A stretch of 62,000 nucleotides of DNA. Source: Gnetum montanum. Taxonomy: Eukaryota > Streptophyta > Gnetopsida > Gnetales > Gnetaceae. Below, one piece after another: positions 10,549-20,466 of this stretch. A model generated the notes under the pieces. It searched no databases and was not told the DNA's origin. It was given only the letters and a program-made list of their open reading frames with translations. The position numbers and the translations under genes are program-made. Location of the stretch: the NCBI GenBank assembly GCA_015680685.1, contig MNCI01010504.1, forward strand, positions 9,235 to 71,234. Reading direction: 5' to 3'. Every line of letters begins with the position of its first letter. Position 1 is the first letter of the stretch.

Positions 10549-10675
10549 CAACAGCCTTAAACTAGCCGTGGCCCGCAATGGCCTAAAACTAGCTTCCAGA
10601 TTATGCAAACTTGCTAGATGGCCCGCAATGGCCTAAAACTAGCCATGGCCCGCAATGGCCTTAAACTAGAAATTT
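10549..10675 (+). repeat. Tandem repeat with GGCCCGCAATGGCCTTAAAC core
   Basis: Four imperfect copies of a unit close to CCCGCAATGGCCTAAAACTA. The 3' half (TAAAACTAGC) resembles the 3' half of the repeats at 2590-3062 and 18736-19020 (TAAAACTAGCA), although these lie in a different part of the element. The last copy ends at ACTAGAAATTT. Confidence 0.8.
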
Positions 10676-10858
10676 TATTCCGTCACAAAATAACTTAGGC
10701 AAAATTGTTAACAACTACGCTTACGCTTTGCAGATAAAAACGCAAAAGACAAAATTTAAATAGACATTTAAAATCGCCAAAAAATCTTATAGCTAGTCTT
10801 TCAGTCATTCGCATAACCATTGTTGACAACAATCCATAAAACTATGCGTAAATCACAA

Positions 10859-13800
10859 TTACACATCTCCTTTAATGCCACTGTCACCAGTATCTCTCAA
10901 GTCCGGCTCTAGTCCTAATAAATCGTCCTCTAGTGGGCCTTCTCTTCTGGGAAGTATTCCTTCATGAAGAATCCCCTCCTCATGAGGTTCTTGCTCTTGC
11001 ACCAGCTCCGCAGGAGGACGCTCTTCATCACTATGCCCCTCTTCTTGTACCTGTTCCTCAGCTAACTCCCCTTCCCTATCCTCTTTGGATACCTAGATAC
11101 AGAAAACACATTAGCTAGACAAAAATTGACAACACAATTAGAAAATTTAGACTTAGTCATGATTAAACTTACTCGCGATGGCCCTGCTTCCGCAGCAAAG
11201 GGAAGCTTTTCCAAGCCGGCCCATAGGCGCTCCATGATTTCATCTTCCGTCAGGTCAGACCATACTTCATCTCCTAGAGCAGTTCCAGCCTTCACCTTCC
11301 CTTTCTCCACACTAGTCCAGCGAGGAGGGTCAGGGAAGAAAGTAGGGACAGTAGTCTGGCCCCCAGGGAGAGTCACTTCCCTTTCCGGGGACGCACTTAC
11401 AGTCACCTACTCTTGAAACTTCTTGAAGGCTTCGGATGCCCCAATGACGTCCAGGAAGACTCGCAAGGAATGGGCCTCAACGGAAAAATCACGATAATGT
11501 TGACGATAAGTGATACTTTCATGCTTATACAAATGCTTGTGGTCCTTTTCCTTCTGCCCCCATTCTTACACACTTGTGCAGTAATCCCTCCAGTCTTGGC
11601 TTTTCTGAGCTAACAGCTCTATCTGCATCCGCTGCTCCACCAACGCCCGACTGGTTTGCATGCTATTCTTAATGGCGGTCCAATAACGGGAGTAGTCAAT
11701 AATAGCAGTGCACCAGTCCTCGTCACCTATTTCTCGTGCCTGTAGGAACTCGCATCGCGACTTTAGGTCCTCGACCTCTTTGGTCAGAGACTCATTCTTC
11801 TCCTCTAACCTCTGCACCCTTTTCCAGAGGTTCTCATTAACACCCTTACTCTCCCATAAGGAGCGTGTCGAGCGTAACACACATTTACGCATCTCTTCAT
11901 AAATGTGGTGTGGCATGACTACCTCATCAGATGGAGGCTCCACTGTGTCCAAATCAATGGGCTCTGTTGGGTCCCATCGAAGGCGAGCTCCTAACAGCAA
12001 ACATTGTCAATATATATGCTACATTACCACTGGACAATAAGATAAACCTTTTATAACTATAGCGTACCAGCCTCAGGATTGACGTGCTCGAGACACTCGA
12101 TCATATCGCTAACAACGCCTTCCATGAAGGTGAACTTGTCGGGAAAGTCTCTCCACGCTCTACTCACAGTGGCAGACGTGGATGCATCCTCTTCTCCTGT
12201 AGCGTAGTCAAGTTAGAAACTCTAATTATTAACAAAATTCTACAAAGTTTCCAACACGATTGTTACCTCTACCAGTACCAGTGGGAAGCTCCCCAACATC
12301 TTCTGCCTCCTTCCTCTCTTCATGGACAAGAGTCTATGCATCGTGCGTCCCAACAGTTGGGGCCTCCTCATGCACAAGAACCTGTGCATGGCTCACACTA
12401 ATACCTGGGGCCTCTTTTTCTAAAACTAGGGCCCCTTCCCTACGACTTAATATCATTGCCCCTGTTTCAGGGGTCAGCTGCTCCATAATTTTCCCTGGTC
12501 ACATCACATAATACACTTAATACAATTCAAAATATCTTAAATAAACATTGTGTAATACAAATTTCAATACATTTCTTCCACGCTTACCAGGCGGAGGTTA
12601 CTCCGTTGAACTCTGACTTCCATGGTTCGACCTGTGCCACTCCTAGGCTCCGCAGAGGCCTCGGTTATATGAAGCCTTTTATGCCGAGCTGCAGGTTCTA
12701 CAATTTCGGTCGCCAAACGTTTCCCTCGTGAGGCATCGCCAGGGTAAGTAGGCATTATCCCGCCTATGCTGTCGGGGCCTCGCATTCAAGACGCCGCCAG
12801 ATCTCTGGTCGTTATAGACAGAGAGTCCCCAATCCCTTCTGGGGGATCCTGTCCACGCGTAGTGCTGAAAATGTGAGTAATCCAAGGTCTGGATAACTGG
12901 TCTCGGTCTTGCAGCACCCAAACCCCATTCCTTTGGATAACCAAAAATTTAGCAAAATGCCGAAGGCAAGCTATAAAGAAGGCGTAATGCATGTTGAAAC
13001 AAGACTCGAGCTTCTTGCGAAGCCTGATCATCTCAGTGCGTAACCCCTCAGCAAAATAGCTTGCCCAGTTGAACTAGGTCCCTTCTTCGATAACCTCCCG
13101 CATAATATGGGTCTGCTCTATGGAGAAGAACCTCCCCTGTGAGAGTGTTTTGGGGAAAGTCCGGGCTCGAAAAAGGGGATAAACTGTCTTGGCAATTTCT
13201 AGTTTGATTCCTTCATAAGGGATCCCTTTAGGCTCCTTCTTGACCCCTACCCACTCCTCCAACCATTTCTGGCAGTCGAGACTCCTCTTCGCCTTTTCCT
13301 CTATGGGAAGGCCGTCAGAGGGGACGCTGAAAAGGTCTTCAAAGAGCTGAGCGTCAATGTCAAAACTTACACGCACGTGATGCACGCGCGTGCAAAAACG
13401 CTTTGCCCTTTCACTGAAGGAGTTGACCAGCGTTAACATTTCACTGGCAGGGACATCAGGGGTCACGGCTAAAAACAAATGCATTAGCCTCGCTTCTCGT
13501 ATCTTGGCGACCACCGCAACTGGGGCTGCCGCGTGGCCGAGCTAGCATTGTGCATCCTTGATGTCGCCGTAGTGGAAGAGGAGGGTATTCGCCTCGTGGC
13601 CGGAAATTGTAAGGGTAATCTCCCGGGATTCCCTGACTGAGCAATGTAAAACACAAGTCAAATAGAACACTATCACACAACATTCATAATTCACAATTAC
13701 ACCATGCAACAATAGAATACGCAGTAGTTTTACCAGGTCCAAATGGCAATAGAAATAAAGGAAGCTTCCTCTGCACGTCCGCAACGGTAAGGGGCAGATC

Positions 13801-14330
13801 CAAAGTCCAGTCGTCATGTAGCCACCCAAGATTCTGGTAATTCTCGAAAGCATCAACATAACGGGTGGGGTATTCATGAATGTCGAAGCCGATCTGCCCC
13901 ATAACACCAATGCGTACGTTACTAGTAGAGGTAAACGCCTTTATTGTCGTTTCAGTCCAGGTTAAGGTGTCACCATCGCCTACTAAAAACCTATACCATA
14001 CCATGTAGGCTCATCTTATGCTTCACAATAAACTCAGAAAATAGACTTGTAATGACAATGTAGCCAACAAAACCGCTTACCCGCCTGAGTAGTTTACTGT
14101 GCCTGGTGGATTCTGGAATTAGGTCGAGACATGACGGGCCACGAACAAAGTGTTGTATGCGTGGTAGCAACTAAACTGGGCCATTTCCCAGATCCAGCCT
14201 AAGCACCTCAAGCCTCGGGCGCTAAGGTCTCGGTCCTCGGGACAACCTATATCGATGGCTCCGTTTGTCAAGAAGGCCAAAATTCCCTATGTGGAACCCA
14301 CTAACAGGTGCTCCAAAATGGCACCAGCAA
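10859..14330 (-). pseudogene. Antisense intron-containing gene carried inside element B
   Basis: At least seven exons can be traced on the minus strand: about 14330-14081, 14014-13734, 13636-12589, 12494-12273, 12196-12068, 11990-11173 and 11092-10859. Most junctions have GT and AG at the intron ends. Several junctions keep codon phase (for example 12273/12196 and 12068/11990, both after one codon base, and 11173/11092 in phase 0). The product has a globular N-terminal part (FLVGDGDTLTW, REITLTISGHEAN, ALFRARTF-like region near 13150), a coiled-coil stretch near 11750-11850 (VQRLEEKNESLTKEVEDL) and an acidic Glu-rich C-terminus ending GDV at TAA 10859-10861. At least five in-frame stops and one phase error show decay. 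Family not recognised with certainty; it may be a Tat-type additional ORF. Confidence 0.72.
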
Positions 14331-15385
14331 CATCGCCTGACAAATTTGACCATATAATAACGCTGTAGTTATGCAGTAAAAACTACAGAAACTCCAGCGC
14401 ACCCTTTCAAAACCATATGGCCTTCCTATGCAACCGAGTATGCGGGGGAGGGACATTAGGCACGATTGGGTTTATGCAGCACAAAACCCCAACGATATCT
14501 AAGACGATTAGGACAGGCCTTAGCATAACACTGTACAGAAAGCGCAATAAACAGATCAACGTCTAGATTCACATTTGCATGTTTAAATACAGGAAACCTA
14601 CAAATTACGCTTAACTCGTCCAAACCCTTGCAATAGCGCAAGGTTTGTCCCCGACAATGACGATAAACGCACACCATTAAACCCTCGTCATAACGCAAGG
14701 TCCATAGTCTAAAACCCTCGTTCACACGAAACAACGCTACAAAAATAAACACTGCTGAAATAGCACAAGTACGCAAGGAATGGCCTACCGATTCAAAGGC
14801 GTAGGGTCCCTCACTTCGACCATCACCTGCGAAGCGCACTGCAGGTTCTCTTGCACCTCGTCGATTTTCATCAATTTCGTGTTCTTCCGTTTCACTTTCG
14901 ATGCCATTGTCACAGTCTCAAAACTTTCACAGTTTCACACTTCCACGTCTTTGCAAACTATGCGCTCTAAGCTTCTGCTCCTCTTCCTCTTTCTTTGTAA
15001 CAATTAGAAATTCAAATTCACGACAGCCAACAGCCCACTCTTACTGAAAACTACTTACTTATATGTAAGATTTAACCGACTTGATACCCGATTTCAGCGA
15101 GACTTACCCAAATGGTGGTGTTAGTATGAGCTGGAACCCGAGGATCAAGGCATTAATTACGCCAGATATCGCACGCATTACGGTCCGAAACAACCCTAAA
15201 CTACAATAGCTTATCCTCTCGTAATCAGGTCTCATTAATTACAGGTTGTTCTCAAACTTTAAAATTCAGTTACCTTTACGCAGCAATGTCACGTCACTTC
15301 CTGTACACTAAACTAAACATATTCGTTCAAAACTTATAGCATCAAACTTAGTATCTGTCTAATTACTCGCTCATTTGATAATTTT

Positions 15386-15389
15386 GCAG
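15386..15389 (+). promoter_or_regulatory. Candidate 3' splice site before RT
   Basis: T-rich tract and TTTGCAG ending at 15389, followed at once by the open pol frame (GATAATCCACAGATGGATG). By analogy with the spliced intron of Ogre elements, this could join protease to RT. No partner donor was found. Confidence 0.4.
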
Positions 15390-17689
15390 GATAATCCACA
15401 GATGGATGAAATGTTGTTTGCACTGCTAGTTTTAGCAAGTCCACACGGTGAAATCATTAGACAACTTGATCCCACATTAATAGAAACTAATCTAGCCCTT
15501 GATGATGTAATTATAGCCATGTCAGAAACATCTCCAGACTGGCTAGAACAATCGACGCGCACGCTAAATCTAGAAGTCGGAGATGTAACCGAAGATCTAC
15601 TCAATGAGATTTCTGTGGTTACGCATAGGGGCGAGACTAAGACTCTCAAGGTTAGTTCTCTATTAGACCAAAAGACACATGATGACATAAAACAGGTCCT
15701 CCAGAGTAACATAACAGTGTTTGCATGGTCATACGAGGATATGCCAGGACTAGACCCAAGATTAATTCAACATAACATAATTCTAGATCCTCATATTAAA
15801 GCCGTTAGACAAAAAGCACGAAAGATCAAGCCAGAAGTCGCGCTAGCAGTACGTGATGAATCACTAAGCTGTACCAGGCAGGTTTCATTCGCACAGTTGA
15901 TTACTCAAACTGGGTATCCAATATTGTAGTAGTTCCCAAAAAGATTGGAGGAATACGCATTTGTATAGACTTCCGGGACTTGAACAAAGCTACAATCAAG
16001 GATAACTTCCCGTTGCCAAGTATCGACCAATTGGTAGATACAACTGCTGGACATGCGCTTTTTTCCTTCATGGATGGCTTCTCAGGCTACAATCAAATAT
16101 GCATTAACCCAGAACATCAGCTAACAATGACATTTATGACACCCTGGGGGACCTTTTGCTACACCATGATGCCTTTTGGCTTAAAAAACGCCAGAGCAAC
16201 ATATCAACGAGCTATGACGTCCATCTTTAGCGATTACCTCTTAGGAAGGCTAAATGATTATGTCGATGATATAGCTGTTAAGTCTTTAAAGTCTAAAGAT
16301 CATTCAGAGGACTTGGAGTTAGTCCTTCAAAAATGCTCTAAATATGACCTCCGACTTAACCCAAAAAAGTGTGTGTTCGGAGTCAAAACCGGATGCATGC
16401 TGGGTTTTGTGGTATCGGAAGCTGGCATACGCGTAGACCCTGACAAAGTCAAAGCCATTGTTGAATTGGCACCCCCTACAAGTCTTAAGCAATTACGCAG
16501 ATTACAGGGAAGGTTACAATTTATCATGTGGTTCATCTCGAGATTAACCGACAAGTTACACCCTATGCAATATTTGCTTAAGAAGGGGGTTAATTTTGAA
16601 TGGACAGACGATTGTCAGCGTGTGTTCGACAGCTTGAAGCAGGAACTTCAACACTTGCCAACAGTTTTCCCGGCGCAAAGGGATCAACCATTCTATATCT
16701 ATCTCGCAACTTCAGACGTAGCCTTAGCAGCGTTACTCTGTCAAAGGAGGGATGATGGGTCAAAAGTACCCATCTACTACTTGAGTCACGCTCTATGTGC
16801 ATATGAAACGAGGTATAACGAAGTAGAGCGTAATTGCTTAGTGTTAGTATTTAGGCTCAAAAAGTGCAGACATTATCTTTTCCGTAGCCAAGTTAACATC
16901 ATCTGTAAAAATAATATCCTTAGGGACATTATGCATAACTTGTACGAAAGTAGCAAAATAGCTCGTTGGAAGGCTATCACAGCAAAATTCGATCTGCATT
17001 ATGTTGGCCAATCTTCTATGAAGGGCCAAGCGATAGCCGACCAATTAGTAACATCTCCTATTGACAGTCAAGCAACCATAGAGCCTGAATTTCCAGACGA
17101 ATATGTACATAGTGTAAGCCCTGTCTTAACAAGCCCCGAAGCGACGTTGTATTTCGACGAAGCTTCAACCGCTAGAGGTGGCAATGCTGCCACCGTCATT
17201 ACGCTATCACTTGAGGATGTGCATCTTCACGCTTATCGCTTGACCTTTCCCTGTACAAACAATGTGGCAGAGTACGAGGGGCTCCTCAGGGGATTACTAG
17301 CTGCAAGTGAACTTGATGTTCGATACTTGGCAGTTAGGGATGATTCGATGCTCGTTATCAATCAAATCACAGGAGTCTACGCTTGCAAAGCTGCACATTT
17401 ACAGCCCTACTGCGATATGGCTAAAGATCTTCTGAAGCAATTCGCGCCCATCGATGCCCAACACGTGCCACGAAATGATAACACATTGGCCGATGCACTG
17501 GCTACTCTAGCCTTAAACATGCCACAGCTGCTCGACACTTGTCCTGCTTTAATAACAGATTGTACAAGTCCTATCATTCAGGCGACGCACATATCTTCTC
17601 TTCTCGAAGAAAGCACACCAGAATGGTATGACAACATTAAAACTTACCTCCTACAAGGCGAGCTACCGCACGAATTGACACGCGTGTAG
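15390..17689 (+). pseudogene. Element B pol, part 1: RT, RNase H, archaeal-type RNase H
   Basis: Pre-RT region with VFAWSYEDMPGLDP near 15720. A frameshift near 15870-15930 separates it from the RT core. The core has VVVPKKIGG, ICIDFRDLN, FSFMDGFSGYNQI and the intact catalytic YVDD near 16260. The Ty3-type RNase H follows (IYLATSDVA near 16700, YYLSHAL, ERNCLVLVF). The second RNase H starts LYFDEAST near 17150, where Glu replaces the usual Gly after the first Asp, then NNVAEYEGLLRGL, RDDSMLVINQ and NTLADALATLA. The frame is open from 15980 to the TAG at 17687-17689. It is the best-preserved Tat RT in the window. Confidence 0.9.
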
Positions 17690-18709
17690 AAAGATGCAAT
17701 CCGCAAGCGAGCTAGGTAGTACATAATCATAGGAGACAGTACTCTCTGTAGACGCTCTTTTGATGGTGTGCTGCTTACCTGCGTTAATAAAGACCAAGCA
17801 CAGCCTATCGTTGGTGAGGTTCACGAGGGATTATGCAGAGGACACGTAGCACCACGAGCTATGGCTTCAAAAATTCGCCGCTTAGGGCACTACTGGCCAC
17901 GCATGGAAAAAGATTGCCTGACAAAGGTTAAAACTTGTGACACGTGTCAACGTCACGCAAATCTTATACACGTGTCGCCTACAGAGTTACATAAAACTCA
18001 GATAACATGGCCCTTTCAACGATGGGGACTAGAAATTATAGGTCCCATTACACCAAAATCTTCCGCAGGTCATAGCTTCATAATTACCGCAACTGAGTAT
18101 TTTACGAAGTGGGTAGAAGCTATTCCTTTAAGGAAGATCACATCTCAATAGATTTTCCATTTCATCTTAGACAACATTGTAACCAGATTTGGTCTCCCAA
18201 TGACTATCGTGACCGACAATGGACCACAGTTTAGTAGTACAGAAACCAAATCCTTCTGTGATAGCCTTGGCATTAAACAATCTTTTTCCTCGCCCTACTA
18301 CCCGTAAGCGAATGGTCAAGCTGAAGCAACAAACAAAGTCATCATCAATTTGCTCAAGAAAATGCTCGACAGCAACAAGAGATGGTGGCACGAAAAAATC
18401 CTCTATGTGCTATGGGCATATCGTACTACATGTAGGACAGCTACNGTACAGACGCTTGATACAATCGAAAGGTATCAAGACAAGCAGAGGCAAAAGCATC
18501 GTCATAATCTTCAGCAACGTCCGATCAAGAAAGGAGATTTAGTTCTCAAGGCTGTTCACGAACTAGTAGGCAAATTCTCTGCAAACTGGGAGGGCCCTTT
18601 CTTGGTGACTGATGCGTATAGCAGTGGAGCATTCAAGTTAGCGGATGTCGACGGCAACGAGTTACCAAACCCTGTCAATCATATATATCTGAAGCGGTAC
18701 TACATATAG
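17690..18709 (+). pseudogene. Element B integrase (stops, internal gap)
   Basis: Same frame as the RNase H. It has the HHCC zinc region (HEGLCRGH, CDTCQRH near 17945), GLEIIGP near 18030 (Glu in place of the first catalytic Asp), TDNGPQFSS near 18215 and NGQAEAT near 18315 with the catalytic Glu kept. Stops lie at 18149-18151 and 18304-18306. A single undetermined base at 18445 marks a join where about 155 bases present in element A are absent. The C-terminal domain (KKGDLVLKAV, FSANWEGPF) runs to 18709. Confidence 0.88.
18445..18445. other. Single undetermined base at an assembly join
   Basis: Compared with element A (about 2140-2296), roughly 155 bases of integrase are missing at this N. 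It is more likely a collapsed scaffold join than a biological deletion. Confidence 0.6.
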
Positions 18710-18735
18710 TTGCATCTCTAGTGTGAATATTAGGT

Positions 18736-19020
18736 ATGCCCACGATCGTCCACTACGACGCTAAATTGGCAACAAACGTCCGCTACAACGTAAAACTGGC
18801 ACTCCCCTCATGCGTCCGCCACGACGTAAAACTCGCAAGTTGTGATCGTCCGCTACGACATAAAACTGGCAATGTTGTACAGGTTTGCCAAGATGAAAAA
18901 CTGGCATCTTTTGCACACGTCCGCCACGACGCTAAACTAGCACCGGCTGTCCGTCATGACATAAAACTGACAAAGGTAGGTAATCGTCTGCTGAGACGTA
19001 AAACCAGCACAGACTTGTCC
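18736..19020 (+). repeat. Tandem repeats in the 3' region of element B
   Basis: About seven diverged units related to GTCCGCTACGACGTAAAACT, homologous to the block at 2590-3062 but with different unit order and spacing. Most units again read VRxDxKLA in one forward frame that stays open from 18736 to 19050. Confidence 0.88.
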
Positions 19021-19100
19021 CAGCACGCGACGCAATGCGTACAAGTGTAATGTAGCCCAAAATCAACTGAGACATGCCCAATCCACATTTATCATCCATA

Positions 19101-19130
19101 CGCACAATACGCAGATGCGCGTATTGTGCG
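19101..19130. promoter_or_regulatory. Perfect 12-bp inverted repeat in the B LTR
   Basis: CGCACAATACGC (19101-19112) and GCGTATTGTGCG (19119-19130) are exact reverse complements around a 6-base loop. Relative to the copy at 4881-4910, one position has changed on both arms so that pairing is kept. Confidence 0.88.
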
Positions 19131-19231
19131 TAGTCACAAATTTCAATACGAGGATAGTCAAGTCAACGATCTTCTGAAGGGTTTGAAACACGTGTCATCA
19201 CAGCCGTGCCTTCTCCACATATTATCAAACC

Positions 19232-19239
19232 TATAAATA
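19232..19239 (+). promoter_or_regulatory. TATA box of the B LTR
   Basis: TATAAATA in AAACCTATAAATATCCC, about 100 bases downstream of the inverted repeat, as in element A. Confidence 0.7.
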
Positions 19240-20018
19240 TCCCAGTTGGTGAAGAAAAAAGGAGAACACAGAGAAGAACACCGAGACAGAGAGAGAGCAG
19301 CATTTTCTGGCAATCATTTGGCAGCACTATCTTTCCATAGAGACAAGAGACATTTCGCTTGAGCATTGGCAGCAGGAGCGATTACCCCTTTGGCGAAGAA
19401 AAAACTTTCTACATTGGTGATCGTCGGCAGTTTCGAGCAAAGACTACCTAAGGAAAAAGGAGCAGATCAGAGATCAAGAGATCATCTAGTGTGGTTTGTG
19501 AGTTTCTATTGGTCAGAAACAGTTGATCAATAGATTTCAGAACTTGACCTTCCTTGCATTCCATCTCTGGCCTACGAGGTAGATCGGACTCCATTCTGTA
19601 TTTCTACTTAGACAGTTTTCCTTGTTATTTTGTGTCTGCTTCACACAAGGCAATCGGGGTCTCCCCAGTGTAACGTGATATACAAAATATTCATTTTTTC
19701 GGGTCAAAGCCATAGATCTTGAAATCACGCGTTTCTCTCATGTCTGATTCCTTTTACCGAGTTAGCGTTATCATCGTTATAATTCATCTGCATTGTTTTT
19801 CTGTCATTTTGCAACCCGTCGAATCAAATCATTCCACACAACATCCATAATCTCCATCGGTTTACTGATTTAGTAAGTCCCTGTTTGATTGACAAGACCG
19901 TTCAGGGCACTGCAGATTCGTTTTCTTTTCCAACACAGCCCTCGCACGAATCCGTGGTTAAGACTGTTTACAAGGATTTTGTTTGGTATTCCAGCTACCG
20001 ACATTTTCCGTCGTTACA

Positions 20019-20322
20019 GGAATGGATGCTGATGCTAGGTTAATTAAGGGTTAGTTAGTTAGGTAAAGTTAGTCAATTAGTCTCTTCACCCTTCACCTTA
20101 TTAGCATAGGAGATAAAACAGAAAAGACATAAAAATCACATACCTCAAGCTTACTTAACCATACAACTGTGACAACTACAAGTAAGTCTGGGAAGACAAC
20201 GAATGATTAACCTTAAGTGTTCCATGAGGTGTGTAGGCACTTAGTCTGTGGAGTTCGACTGGATTGCACGTGTAATGCTTATATTCGTATGGTTGAGTGT
20301 AGGGGTACCTCGCGACTCATCA
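20019..20322 (+). repeat. 5' LTR of element C, right part
   Basis: Matches 29186-29481 in the 3' LTR (GGATG.TGATGCTAGGTTAATT, then TCTCTTCACCCTTCACC) and ends GACTCATCA. Its missing left part is beyond element A, outside the window. Confidence 0.9.
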
Positions 20323-20323
20323 T

Positions 20324-20341
20324 TGGTGCCATTGCTGGGGA
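20324..20341 (+). promoter_or_regulatory. Primer-binding site of element C (tRNA-Asp type, diverged)
   Basis: TGGTGCCATTGCTGGGGA differs at three positions from the complement of the plant tRNA-Asp 3' end (TGGCGCCGTTGCCGGGGA), which element D carries exactly. It starts one base after the LTR. Confidence 0.8.
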
Positions 20342-20466
20342 CTAAGTGTTTGTGCGCTAAGTAGAACATAAGAAACTATCCACATCGTTGGGAGCTTAAA
20401 CAAACCCTTAGGGTTAATTAAATGAAAAACTATATAACGGTTAATAGCACACCAAATTAAATCAAG

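Larger units (their letters stand above)
10130..15389 (+). other. 5.3-kb spacer between protease and reverse transcriptase (intron-like)
   Basis: No sense coding region is visible. The left part is rich in TTTACGC motifs similar to the LTR and carries a short tandem repeat. The middle holds the antisense gene. The right end is TTTGATAATTTTGCAG, a good plant 3' splice site, directly before the RT-coding frame. Ogre elements of the Tat lineage are known to carry a spliced intron between protease and RT, so this may be an enlarged version. I could not identify a convincing sense-strand 5' splice site. Confidence 0.5.
5921..20018 (+). mobile_element. Element B: Tat-lineage retrotransposon with antisense gene, 14.1 kb
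   Basis: Bounded by the 5-bp duplication GGAAT (5916-5920 and 20019-20023), starting TGAAACACCG and ending CGTTACA. Contents in order: truncated 5' LTR, tRNA-Asn primer site, gag, protease, a 5.3-kb spacer with an antisense intron-containing gene, RT, RNase H, archaeal-type RNase H, integrase, tandem repeats and truncated 3' LTR. Both LTRs lack large but different parts, and all sense genes are interrupted. It is an old, immobile copy. Confidence 0.9.
19040..20018 (+). repeat. 3' LTR of element B (right part only)
   Basis: Homologous to about 4815-5880 of the A LTR (TGTAATGTAGCCC versus TGTAATACAGCC, then the inverted repeat, TATA box and shared CGTTACA end). The first about 650 bases of the LTR and the polypurine tract are missing. 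The right end is fixed by the target duplication GGAAT at 20019. Confidence 0.85.

Noticed and set aside
13542-13910. Long alternative minus-strand frames over the antisense gene
   Set aside because: They cross the predicted intron 13637-13733 and lack the splice-phase consistency of the chosen frame.
14456-14839. 127-codon minus-strand frame upstream of the antisense gene
   Set aside because: Made of repeated ACGCAAGG/TTAGCG-type sequence, with no link to the downstream exons that I could support.
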